Of a stretch of 64,000 nucleotides of DNA, positions 20,368 through 32,499 are shown piece after piece (position 1 is the stretch's first letter; every line of letters starts with the position of its first letter). Source of the stretch: Congeria kusceri (taxonomy: Eukaryota; Mollusca; Bivalvia; Myida; Dreissenidae); assembly GCA_027627225.1 (NCBI GenBank), contig CM051030.1:22851105-22915104 (forward strand). Reading direction: 5' to 3'. The notes under the pieces were generated by a model. The model did not search any database, was not told the origin of the DNA, and saw only the letters and a program-made list of their open reading frames with translations. A program made the translations under genes and the position numbers.

Positions 20368-20874
20368 CTTTCTACAGGGTACAATTGGATGAATTTGGAT
20401 GAAAATAAGGAGCTTTACCATGACGCCACTGAGAAGGCGGGGCTGACGAAACTATTTTTAGCTGTCTCATTTGTCGGTGGTATAAAACTTTTTTTTTGTT
20501 ATTTTACGGGCAAAAGCTTGCCGCGAAGCGGCGGGCGTTGACCGCTTATACGTATCAGTTTTTGCATATACCTATGGAACCCATTTGTTAACGCCATAAA
20601 TCACCGGAAATCGCTGCCAAAAAGTTATTTTTCTGGAATTGCATTTAACAAGGCAACGACGCCTACAAATTGGTATGTGTAAACATACGTACGTGGAAAA
20701 TGTACATAGTTTTACCTGATTTGTTGCGATTTATCGTCAATATTTCCAAAAAACACTGAAAGCTATATTTTCGAACTGCTTCCGGTTAACACAAACATTT
20801 CTGAAAAAATTGACTCTTTTTATCCTCCAAAAATTGGACAGCATAAAGGGAGACCACTCTGCGTTAAGAGGCTG

Positions 20875-22030
20875 ATACAAAATACAAGATACAAGACACT
20901 TTATTTTATGTCGGCTTTTATAAAATAAGTAAAAAACATGAAGCTATTTTCCGACACAACAATAACATTAACAATTATTCAATACTAAGAAATCAAATAA
21001 ACATAGGCAATATGTCAATAAACATAAACATACAATACATATTAAATTTATACAGTCATTTATAGTACTGATATAGCAAGTAAAATATTATTTAAATCAG
21101 TCGGAATACAAAATCACACAAAAAGATGATCGAATATCAAATATATAATACCACAAAGAACTGCATCACAAATAATTTATTAAAAAAGGACAATTCATTT
21201 GCAAAAATAATTTTAATACAATTCTCGTCAATTTTTGTTTAAGAAATACAGAAAATGTCAACAAGTTTAAAATCAAACACATACCTAAATTCTTGTAATT
21301 TATATCTGATACTATTAATATTTATAATAATAGGCCTTTTCTTGTTTGAATATTTCAGATTAAAAAGTTCATCATTTACTATGTCTTTAGTGTCCAAATC
21401 ACAAGAGTTGACAGAAATGTCAGTAGATTGCTGCGGGCTGCCATCTTTGTTTATACAGGTGAGGTCACACCAATCTTCTTCATCATCCATCAATGGGAAG
21501 GTCTGTTGTACAGGTTATCTCTCTTGGAACATTAGTAGCGCTAAGTTCCTCAATCGATGAGAATGCATTCATTTCAATGATCTTCTAGTCCGTGTGCAAT
21601 GACAATATGTGTTGTTGAAATATTGTTTATATCAGTCATTAATATATTGTAGTAGCTGTATGAGGATTCGTGACTGGATGTTTCATAATTAACTATTTCT
21701 AAGACATGTTGATTTCTTTTTCACAGTGTTGGAGTTCGATTTTGGCTATTCGTTGTCAGATTTCCTTTCCCAACTTCATTTTCACTGGAACGAGTATGAG
21801 TATGAGTTACAAGCACTAGAAGGATTATGTCGACCAATTTAGCCATGGTCAGTTTCATTACTGCTTTGCAAGAAATTCATATCCCGGGAAAAGATGAAAA
21901 GCAATGTTATATTTGAAAGAATGTTCACCAGTAATTATGTACACTTTGATAATTTTTCATAATATATCCAATGTCATTATGTCGGACGTATATTCAAAGT
22001 TGTTGACATATGGTTCACTGCAATTCGTAA
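20875..22030 (-). mobile_element. Internally deleted LINE inserted in the left arm
   Basis: A minus-strand non-LTR retrotransposon. Its 3' tail is at the left (reverse complement: cataaaataaagtgtcttgt, then atcttgtatt repeats). A short frame (21,239-21,493) encodes RPIIININSIRYKLQEFRYV and LVDIFCIS, the start of an apurinic-type endonuclease domain. The frame then ends and AT-rich 3' sequence follows, with no reverse transcriptase between, so most of the element is deleted. The matching right arm of the foldback element runs straight across this position, which proves it is an insertion. Confidence 0.7.
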
Positions 22031-23955
22031 TTGATGTTAAAATAAGAATTCAAAAGATACTTGCGTGTGTGCATACCTACTTAAGTAAAAAATATATGAT
22101 ATTTTGACATGATATGTTGCGAATTATCCTCAATATTTCCAGAAAATAGGGGTTTTCGCGCTATTCCATTTCATATTTTACCCGGCCTAAACATAACACT
22201 GAAAGGGTCGGGAAACAATTGTTTCTTATAACCGTGACGTCATCAAGGTAGTACAACTGTAATCATTTCCTGCGTTTTTTTCTAAGATCGACCGATGTCG
22301 GTTACTGTCGGTAAATTTCGTTACTAAATTCATACGATGCCTGTTTTATTCTGATTATTGTTTAACACTTGTTATTTGTAATACAAACACATTCTTTTTT
22401 TAATAACATTATTTTATACGTGTTCGTATGATGTTTTACTGTTAGCGAAATGCAAACATGTGCGAACTCGAAAGTAACCGGAAGTCACCTATTTTCGTAT
22501 AAACATACAAACTGTCAAAGGAAAAATAAGAAGCAAAAAGAGATGGCTTACTGAAAGAAATTCATAACCAAATAAAAGAAATAACCGTATCACATCGTAC
22601 ATATGATGAATTAGTTTAAATTTTGATAGGGAAATTAAACACGTGTAAGACTAGAAATTGACAGAATTTAGTACATGTACATTGTCTCCATCGACCCATA
22701 GGCCATTCATTAGAAATGTAATACTTTTTTAGAAGTTCAAAATAATGTGATGCTGTCATTTCAATGCTTAAAACACTAAACTGTATTGCTTACTTTTATA
22801 TGGTATTATGTTTAATTGTGTTTGACTATGTTTCTATACATGTATACTTGCAAATGAACATGCATTCAAGTAATAAAGTATGGTGATCTGTCAGTCCCTA
22901 GGTTTTGAGGCATCAAGACACTTGAGGTTTTGTCAGCTTTTTCTACTACCGAAAAGTAGTTGACTCCTTATACTTAATATATGGGCCACTTTGCGTATGA
23001 ATGTGTGCGCATGTGTTTCTACAGGATTTTTATAAAAATAGTAAACAATTAATTTACCAGTTTTGACGTTTGCTTCACCAATTACTGAAAATATGGCTTA
23101 GGTTGGGTTGCAAATACATTGGACAAATGTTATTAAATGTGGCAACATTATGCAATTAAAATTAAATACACATTTTACACCAGTTCAACAAAATATTTTA
23201 TCATAAGCAGCAATTATTTGAGTACCTTAAATATTTTGTTTTCAAAATTAGTTCCCCTGTTGGCAAACAAAATGCCGACCACAACCTGCACTGTTTTCAA
23301 CTCTGAGACAACACACTATGCATGAACAAATAACTTCTTGTTCATGTATCTTCATGTCAATAGTTTATATACTGCAGTATATTGGCAATTTAGGCTGTCT
23401 ATGCTGGTAATTTAAGATGCATCTTCACCAGCTGGCACAGTCAGAGAATCATGTGTACTGTGCTTGTAACCAAGCCAGACCACCAGGGAAGCATTCCGGT
23501 CGATTTGTGGCAATTCTCTTCCTTCAGCTGAAACTACAAAACTGTGCAATATACGTGCAACCCAACCTAAGCCATTTGTTCAGAGTTTGGTGAAGCAAAT
23601 GTCAAACTTGTTAATTATTTTTTACTTTTTAAATTAAAATCCTCTAGAAACATATGCGCACACATTCATTAGCAAAGTGGCACACATATTAAGTATAAGG
23701 AGTCAACTACTTATCGGAAGTAGTAAAAGCTGACAAAAACTTTAGCGTCTTGAGGCCAACAAAACTAAGGGACTGACAGATCACCATACGTTATGAATTG
23801 TATGCATGTTCATTTGCAAGTATACATGTATAGAAACATAGTCAAACACATGTAAACACAATTACTGATAATATTATATAAATTTAAGCAATACAATTTC
23901 GTAGTTTAAGCATTGAAATGAAAGCATCACAATATCTGGAGCTTCTAATAAAGTA

Positions 23956-24448
23956 TTAAAGGGATTTAATCACACATTTTCGCATTTTTGAAGTAGGCCA
24001 TTATATGTCTTAACTTGACATATTTAAGCATCGGAACTAAAACTCTCAATTATAGTAAAAAGATAAATATTACAAAAATATTGGACACACCGGGGTTCGA
24101 ACCCTGAACCTCTGAAATAAAAGGTTATCTCAGTAACCACTCAGCCATTTCGACTTCTATGTTTCATCATGCATTATTTACTTTCTGTAAGTGCTCCACG
24201 CGTTGTCAACGGTTAAAACGAAAACAACAGAAACATTCCAAATTATTCCATTGTTTAGCGTTAGAAACGCTTTATAATTTTATCTATTTCAGCTGATGAT
24301 TACTCACAAACGAAACGGTTTTTACAGTATGTTACTAGGTCCGTAGTGTTATTTTGCTCCCTTGTATACACTGATCTTTTATTTTTGGAATAAGAAACAA
24401 AAAGTTGAAAAATTGTCAATCCGTCAATCTGTGAACAAGTCCCTTTAA
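23956..24448. mobile_element. TTAA-flanked element with tRNA-like core
   Basis: Begins ttaaagggatttaatcacac and ends gaacaagtccctttaa, so the ends form a TTAAAGGGA inverted repeat and TTAA is present at both edges (23,956-23,959 and 24,445-24,448). The paired left arm of the foldback element lacks this block, which confirms insertion. TTAA target sites are typical of piggyBac and Kolobok superfamilies; no transposase is encoded, so this is a MITE-like or SINE/MITE composite. I recognise similar ends and core as common in bivalves. Confidence 0.7.
24083..24154 (-). other. tRNA-derived segment inside the TTAA element
   Basis: On the minus strand it has a good A box (tggctgagtggtta) and a perfect B box (ggttcgaaccc), with a plausible D arm and T arm. 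The acceptor ends do not pair and the anticodon arm is imperfect, so it is a tRNA-like relic and not a working tRNA gene. The boxes could still recruit RNA polymerase III (inference). Confidence 0.6.
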
Positions 24449-24484
24449 ATTTCAAATGTATGGGTCGATTGAGACAATGTAAAT

Positions 24485-25868
24485 GGGTATCTGAACGATA
24501 AGGACCATGTTTAAATACGGACCAGACAATACGGACCATAATAAGGGACAATACACACCACGTTCAGGCACGATACGGACCATGTTAAGGAACCATACGG
24601 ACCATGTATATACATGTATATATAGATGGGGAAAAATAATAGTGAGCTTCATTTTTTATAATTAAATATAATGATCTATACATACACATTGTGTCACATT
24701 ATGTTTGTTGGAAAATATTAACAGAGCTAACGATCATATTAAAGTTGTCCCTGCGATAAGACTCCGATGATTTGAAAATATTTGATTTTTTTCAAATATA
24801 TACACCACAAAGGTTGTGAAAATATGCGGTGCCCCTAAACTGATCATTATCGCCATTCCAAAACTAAATCCTAAGGTACATATTGAAAGGGATGGGTTAT
24901 ATGCTTCCATCTTGACACAAAGCACCGAGTGATGGTCATTATCGCTTATCTTCAACAACAGCCTTAGGCAACACAGATTCACGGCAGGAAGTGGGGGTAC
25001 TAGTGGTATTTGTTTGCACGATTCCCTAAACAAGATCCTTATCGCAAATTCAGGCAATGTTTTCAATGCAATTACCTTTATGTAGTTTACGAGGGTTTTC
25101 CGTGGGAAATAAATCTTCATAATGAGTGGATCCGGAGTGTTTCCTATTTCAATCTTTTAGACACATCGAAATAAATGTGTGGTAATCCTAACGCAGTTTC
25201 CAGCTTTTATATATAAGTTACTTTTATCAGTTTGAATATGTGTGTGGTCTGGTGATTAGGAGTGAAACAGTTATAAAATGTATATGTTTTGTAAAACGTG
25301 TTTTTTTTTATAAGGCATTCAACTTTGAATGCAAACATGTTTGTTTGCCATATAAAACGTTTCATTTTGGAAATAATACCATGCATTTTTGTTGCGTTTC
25401 ATGTTCGTTCACATGACTGTGATGTTTTCTTTTAATTCTGTGACAATCATGAAACCACAATATATTTATGAATGTGTTCAGTTTCAAAACCTGGCCGGGT
25501 CTTATAAATCTGTGGTTGTTGTTGTGATGTGTATTTTTGACCTAATAAAACAAGATCGTTTTGAAAAAAGTAACAACTTTTGAAACTCGTTTTACATGAC
25601 TGTGTGGTGTTTGGTTATATCCTGTGTGATTTGTTACAAAATTAAACAAACTATCCAACACAATTTCTTTAAATAACGATTGACACTCATTCATTTCTGA
25701 AAGTGGTATTTTGGTTCACAATATACAAGTTTTAAGCAAATCTGCTTAAAGTCTCAAATGGTCCGTATCGTTCCTTACCATGGTCCGTATCAAGCCTGAG
25801 TGTGGTCCGTATCGTCTCTAATTATGGTCTGTATTGTCTGGTCCGTATTGTCCCATGGTCCGTATTGT
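24485..25868. mobile_element. 1.4-kb element with inverted 'ggtccgtat' repeats
   Basis: Flanked by an apparent 8-bp duplication ATGTAAAT (24,477-24,484 and 25,869-25,876). Its ends are clusters of a 10-12-bp motif: ataaggaccatg, aatacggaccag, caatacggacca and relatives at 24,497-24,605, and the inverted series at 25,757-25,868. Motif order is mirrored across the two clusters. The interior (24,610-25,750) is unique. A 128-codon minus-strand frame (24,734-25,120) with a hydrophobic stretch (FSFGMAIMISLGAPHIFTTF) has no family I recognise. An 8-bp duplication is typical of hAT and P-like elements, but the repeat-built ends look like a foldback element. Confidence 0.6.
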
Positions 25869-26914
25869 ATGTAAATCATGTACATGTACCCAATTCTGTC
25901 AATTCGGTCTTATACGTGTTTCATTTCCCTATCAGAATTACAACTGGTTCATCATATATACGATCTGGTATAGGTATTTATTTTATTTGGTTCTGAATTT
26001 CTTTCAGTAAGCCATCCCTTTCTGCTTCTTATTTTTCCTTTGACTGTTGTTTTGTTTATACGAAAATAGGAGATGTCCGGTTACTTTCGGTTTCGAGTTC
26101 GCATATGTTTGCATTTCGCAAACAGTATAAACATCATACGAACACGTATAAAATAATGTGATTAAAAAATAACGTACTTGTATTAAAAATAACATTTGTT
26201 AGACAATAATCAGAATAAAACAGGCATCGTATGAACTGGGTAATGAAATTTACCGACATTTACCGTCATCGGTCGATCTTAGAAATAACCGCAGGAAATG
26301 AATACAGTTGTACTACCTTAATGACGTCACAGTTATAAGAAACAATTTTTTCCCGACCCGACCTTTCAGTGTTGTGTTTAGGCCGGGTAACAGATAAAAG
26401 TAAATAGCGCAAAAAAAACTATTTTGTGGAAATATTGGGGATAATTCGCAACATATCAGTTTAAAATATCTTATATTTTTTACTAAAGTAGGTATACACA
26501 CACTCGCATGTATCTGTCGGATGTTTGTTTTACTGCTAAATAATAGTTGTAGTGACCCAGCCTCTTAATGCAAAGTGGTCTACCTTTATTCTCTCCAATT
26601 TTTGGAGGATTGATGACTTAATTTTTTCGGCCATTTTTGTGTTAACCGGAAGCAGTTCGATAATAATGTTGTCAGTGTTTTGTTGGAAATATTGACGATA
26701 AATCGCAACAATTCAGGTAAACATATGTAAATTTAACACGTACGTATGTTTACTCATACTTATTTGTAGGCGTCGTTCCCTTGTTATCTGCAATTTAAAA
26801 AAAGGCAATTTATGGTGATTTTTGCGAAAATATTTGGGTTCCATAGGTATATCCAAAAACTGATACGTATCAGCGGTCAAAGCCCGCCGCTTTGCGGCGG
26901 GCTTTAGCCTGTAT

Positions 26915-27550
26915 TAATATATTCGAAGATATTTGTATAACACATAAACTCGGTTACATGTATTTTGCAATATTATGTACTACTGGTACATGTCGTACAG
27001 TGTATCATAACCTACATGCGACGTTCAGTTTTAATTTTTTTTTAAACTTTAACGAAGCAATTATTTCATAAAATCACCGCACGTATATGAAAATGAAGGT
27101 TTATTTTAAACTTAAAAACAATTAGCTTTGACATAGCGCTATCGTGGTAAAAAAAAGAAAAATCCGTTGATTTCGTAATTAAATGGGCTATACTTATTTT
27201 ATCAAATGAACCACGTTTTCGCGACTTGTCTTGCTTTGTTTTTTCAATTTAAAAAATGCGTATAATAGAATGGTTAAAACATGAATAAAATATACGCGAT
27301 TCAAACCATCTTAATCCACTAAAATGGCAATCCAACCCCAATTTATGTTTCACTTAATTGTAATACTATTCATTTTAATAAATTTTTTTAATGTAGATTT
27401 TTGATTTGATTTTGCATCTAACTACATATTCTGTAACCAAACACATACATGTCTTCTCTTGTCTCAGTCACAAAATGAATTCATCATATAATAATTATAT
27501 TACATGGCAAAGATGGGAAAATATCTTAAAGGTGTCAGGCCATTACAAAA
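26915..27550. other. No gene recognised, inside the 18.7-kb element
   Basis: AT-rich sequence with no ORF or repeat structure that I can support. Confidence 0.5.
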
Positions 27551-27898
27551 TTAATATGAATATAGGTGCTACCTAGGTCATGGGCAAAAGCATATTTATT
27601 TAACAGTATAAAACAATATTTAGTGTCAATTGTTATTGAGCTACGTCTTAAGTGGGTTGTATAAACATAATTAGTACACTGTAATAAGCAATGTTTGAAA
27701 CCTAATTCTAAATATTATTTTCATTATATTTAATATGAATATAGGTGCTACCAAGCTAACGGGCAAAACATATTTATTTAACAGTATAAAAACAATATTT
27801 ACTGTAGTGTAAATTGTATTGACATAAAGTATAAACATAATTAGTACTCATTAAAGGGTAATATTTCGAACCGGAACTATAAATATTATTTTCATTAT
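27551..27898. repeat. Two tandem copies of a ~179-bp unit
   Basis: Both copies start ttaatatgaatataggtgct, contain 'catatttatttaacagtata' and 'ataaacataattagtac', and end 'aaatattattttcattat'. Starts are at 27,551 and 27,730. The copies differ by several indels, so the duplication is old. Confidence 0.75.
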
Positions 27899-29863
27899 CT
27901 GTGGCTTTCCATGCAATTTTTTTTGAAAATGTTCATTACAAACCCTTTTTTCAATTTTCATCAAAATTCAAGGATGAAAGAACGGATTAAAAAAATCTAA
28001 ACTCAATTATAGTTGAAAATAGCGACTACATCCACACTGTTGGTGTCTTTTATACAAGCAATACTTGAATATTATAAAATAACACAATATAAGACATTAC
28101 ACGGACGATAAAATTAGTAATATTTATTTTTTTTATATCGTAGCTCAACATAAACTTGAAGCTGACAGAACAGGGAAAATAATCGGTTGTCTAAAAGAAT
28201 TTGGATTTCATGGGCTTGTATGTTTTTTTTCACTTAAGGTAAAAAGACCCTAATGGGACATTTTTCTTACCTTGATTTTCTTCTTATCTTTGATAATTAA
28301 ATCTATTATGAGACTAAACTGTGAAATATAAGCAAAATGTAACCACACGTTTTGACAAAAATGTGATTTTTCTTATAACCCCTAATTTTTCTACTTCAAC
28401 CTAAAATTCTGATGGGGTTCACTTACAAAAATGACTGACATATTGTCAAAATGTATTTTATTTATTCCCGAATAGCTTTAATTTATACGTTAAAGGTGTA
28501 TCTTATGAAAAAGTATAACAAACATAAGTACTAAAGTTGACCAACAATACGTATTACATTAAATTTGGCTAAGCATATGGTAAGAAACTACAGATTTCAT
28601 TACAGTAAAAAATACGCCAAACACCAATTATTGTAATTTTTTTAACTTTTATTTCATAGTATGTCAAAATCAGTAATACCAAAATATAGTATAACCTTAT
28701 CTGAGAGGAAAAATGTATAAATTGACATAGGTTCACCACAAAAATCTCAAGGTATAACATTTGGACTGAAGCAATCCTATGTTATTAACAAAATATGAAA
28801 AATAAGACAAGTAAACAAGCAAATATTTTCCTTCTATGTTAAAATAATGTTTTCTCTTATAATTATAATCTATTAGCAGTATCGATATTAAATGAATTAT
28901 GTTTGCATTAATATTAAAGAAATAGGGTTTTGTGTAGACATTTTAAATACAAATGTAACTAGCTGATATCCACATTTCCTTGGTTACCAAATTCAGAAAA
29001 AGAATAAACCTTTTTTATAAGTGTGTGTTTCAGAACATTCAATGGACATTTTCATTACATTGGGTTAAAAATAAATAATTTTCTGAAGTTTATTGCAGCG
29101 GTAGATCTCGTCAAAATTCTACAGTGGAACAGGCCCAAGTTTACACAATGAACAGTATTTTAAATTATCCAACGGAACACCAAACTTGATCACCCGACGT
29201 CTCGCTCTCCACCCACCTCGACTGACTATTTTTCCAAGTTTTTGGTGTGAACGAATGTTATTTCACAGCAAGGGGCACGTATCTCCTTTACGCAGATATG
29301 TTTTTATATACGAATAATTACGTTCAATAATACTAATAATCCTTGGAAATTTATTTATAACTATTTTAACTTAAGTGTAAGGAAATACACCAGAAATATT
29401 GCGAAAATGTCATGATTAAATGTAAACAGAAAAGCCCAACAATGATGTCATTTGAAGGTATTCCCCATGTCAGAATACCTTGTTTTTCTTCAAAGTACAT
29501 TTTGATATTCATCTTTAAAGACAAATGCGCATTTATTTCACACATTTAATTGAAAATAACTCAACATTCGAAAAGTAATGTTTATTTCGCGAACATAATT
29601 TCTGTTTCGGATCATATCGATTAGATTTACGGTAGGTGGCGAATGGGCAGAAGTTAACCGATATTTCGCGAGTATTTCCGAAGTCATTAGGATCTTTCTA
29701 CCTTAAATCTTTTAATTTATTTTTTCATTTCTAACAAATATTTGACTGAAATAAAAAGAAATAATCACATTGGCCGTGTACTTTTTGAAAAACTGATATA
29801 AAACTAACATACCCATTAAAAATCAAACAGCTTTATTTAGGCATTTCCTCAAAAATAATTATC
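27899..29863. other. No gene recognised, inside the 18.7-kb element
   Basis: Nearly 2 kb of AT-rich DNA. A 63-codon minus frame (28,569-28,760) has no motif. A less AT-rich patch at 29,090-29,290 has no open frame of note. Confidence 0.5.
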
Positions 29864-31381
29864 AAATGTGGCAAAAATTAAGCAATTTAAGTTAAATACA
29901 CTATGTACACCAGGTCAAAAAAATATTTAATAATGAAAAGCAATTGTATGAGTGAATACAGTTTTTGTTTTCAAAATTAAGTCCCCTGTGGGCACACTAA
30001 ATGCCTCCCACACCCTGCACTGTTTTCAGCTTAGGGACAACACACTATCGATCAACAATAAGGCGTGTTTTTACTTCTTGTCCATTAATCTTCATGCCAA
30101 AAATGTATATGCTGCAGTATGCTTTCACTTTAGGCTGCATATGCTGGTAATTAAGGTTACATCTTTATCAACTGGCATTGTCAGATAACCATGTGTACTC
30201 CTTCAGCTGCAAAAAAAACGTAACAATCCAAAAACTGATTTTATTCCATGAGATATTTAACAATATGCACACACAATTTTCCAATATAATTTTATATGTG
30301 TAACCCAACCTAAGCCATACTTTATAGTGTTTGGTTAAGCAAATGTCAAAGCTGGTTAATACTTTTATTTTATTACAAGTTATGTAGAAACAGATGTGCA
30401 CACATTCATAAGCAAAGTGGCACAAATATTAAGCATACGGAGTCAACTACTACCCGGTAGTAGCAAAGGCTGACAGTAAGGGACGGACAGATCACCATAT
30501 TTCATGATTTGTATACATGTTCATTTGTAAGTGTACATGTATATAAATATGGACAAACACAATTACACGCAATCACTAATAATACTGTATTAAATAAAAA
30601 CAATACAATTTCGTAGTTTAAGCATTGCAACTAAAAGCATCACACAATCTTCTAATACAATATTATGTTCGGATTCAATTAGACAATGATGATACACAAT
30701 TTTTGTAAACGTCAGGATTCAAGCTGGTTCATCATATGTTCGATCTGGCCATAGTTCTTTATTTGATTTAGTTCCGATTTTCTCTCAGTAAGCCATCTCA
30801 TTTATCTTCATATTTTTTTCCGTTGACAGTGGTTTTGTTTATACCACGAACCAGTTACTTCCGGTTCCGTTTTCTCATTTATTAAGATATATTGGTTTGC
30901 ATTTCACCAGAAGTATAAACCTCATACGAACATGTATAAAATAACGTTAGTTTATAAAAAGAAGAATGTGCTTATATTAAAGATAAGACGTGTTAGACAA
31001 CACACATAATAAAACAAGCATCGTATGAACTGGGTAACGAAATTTACCGACAGTTACCGACATCGACCGATCTTTAAAAAAACGCGGGAAATTATCAAAT
31101 GCTTGATGACGTCACTGTTTGGAAAACAATTGGTTCCAGACCCGACCTGTCTGTGTTATATTTAGACCGGATAACAGATAACAGGTCAAAATATGTTATA
31201 TAATTTACTTAAGTAGGTATATACACACACACAAGTATCTGTTGGGAGCTTATTTTACTAAAATTTTACGTCGCAACCAGTTTTCGTGAGCAACAACAAC
31301 AACAACGATGACGAAAACATGTGGGTTCCTTAGGTATATCCAAAAACTGATATTTATAAGCATGCAACACTTTTGCCCGTA
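29864..31381. mobile_element. Foldback element, copy 2 (loop plus right arm only)
   Basis: Same orientation and order as the right half of copy 1. The loop (aaatgtggca..., 'ccctgcactgttttcag', 'ctgcagtat') matches 23,135-23,560. The inner arm ('gtaacccaacctaagccat', 'aagcaaagtggcac', 'caatacaatttcgtagttta') matches 23,565-23,945. The outer arm ('agtaagccatc', 'aacgaaatttaccgaca', 'ggtatatccaaaaactgata') matches 25,940-26,880. It ends acttttgcccgta without the GC hairpin. The three insertions seen in copy 1 are absent, which independently confirms their borders. It starts abruptly at the loop edge. Confidence 0.8.
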
Positions 31382-32499
31382 TCATTTACTGCATCAGTAT
31401 GTTAACACTAGCATAACAATGTAATACAAAGGTACAAGCCCTGGGCAAACTGACAGAGGCCCAACATATATGTAGGGCTATTGTTCCCAATACCCGTCCT
31501 TAAAAACATACTCAATAAATGAAAGATCTGGAAACAGGTTATCCATTCCCATTAGAAACATAAAAAAACAAGTGTCTCTTATTACCATTCCTTGTATTTG
31601 TTTGGATTATGATTGTGTAATTTTAAAATAAGTGTGTGTCTTATGCATAAGTCCATCCCATTCCGAATGCCTAAAATAGCTCAACTCATGCCCGAATATA
31701 ATGTGCATTTACAGCGGCACCTTTCGGATCTACATTGACATAGGGCAATAGTTATTTGTCTGGTTCCCTGCATTCAAATGCCAAAAGTTTACATATATTA
31801 CAGTGAATATTGGGATGAAAATATTCCCAAATCTGAAGTGACAAAATCCTAAGTACGCAGGAAATGTAAATTTAATATGTTAATCAATACATTACTTGTA
31901 TAATGTATGGTTATAGATAAACAATGCGAAAATACTGAAATCAACCAAAACAGCACTTTTTTATAGTAACTCAATATAAATTCAATAATTCGATTACTTT
32001 TACATGTTAATACTTAAATCGTTATTGTTCATTTACATTGTGTCATATAAAGTAATTTATCGTATGATCAGCTTGATCAGACTATTTATTTCAATTAGCC
32101 ACAAATCAAAATTAGCAACAAGTTCAGGGTTTAATAAAAATGGGTTTGGACAAAGACTGTTATGAATGTTGAAAGTTTAGCACTTCTTTAAATATTGACA
32201 GTTAGATCTATCGAAGGTCTGCTGGTATGTATGCCAGTCGGTAGCAGTTTTGTTTCTGAGATTTTGGTTTAGGGTCCAGACTCTTGCTTTCTCCTTCGTT
32301 TGTTTGTCCGTATGCTGTCAACAAGTTGATAATCGCAATTAAAACGTTGGTTTATTTCTATCTTGTCCTTACTTGCATAGTTTGTGCATGTCCCTTAAAT
32401 CCCAGATGGTATCGATAATGGGTCGAATCGGACCAGAAACCAAATCAGAGTTATTGTCCCTTTTTTCAGGTAAAAATGTAAATAAAATATTTTTTCAAA
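31382..32499. other. No gene recognised
   Basis: AT-rich. No open frame with a recognisable domain and no clear repeat. Confidence 0.5.

Larger units (their letters stand above)
20504..26914. mobile_element. Palindromic foldback element, copy 1
   Basis: A long inverted repeat. The left arm is 20,504-20,874 plus about 22,031-23,115; the right arm is 23,565-23,955 plus 24,449-24,484 plus 25,869-26,914. A loop of about 450 bp lies around 23,130-23,560. Matching landmarks include 'gatacgtatcagtttttg', 'aacgacgcctacaaat', 'gaactgcttccggttaacac', 'atatgttgcgaattatcc' and 'gtttgactatgtttctatac'. Each end has a GC-rich hairpin (gcccgccgctttgcggcggg on the right, an equivalent on the left) followed by cttttgcccgta or cttyagcctgta. 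The three gaps in the arms are later insertions, annotated separately. Without them the element is about 3.3 kb. No ORF for a mobility protein is visible. The terminal hairpin resembles Helitron 3' ends (tentative). Confidence 0.75.

Noticed and set aside
24083..24154. Functional tRNA gene on the minus strand
   Set aside because: A and B boxes are good, but the acceptor stem does not pair and it lies inside a TTAA-bounded element, so it is a tRNA-derived relic.
24734..25120. 128-codon minus frame as a transposase
   Set aside because: No catalytic motif or recognised family; reported only as part of the surrounding element.
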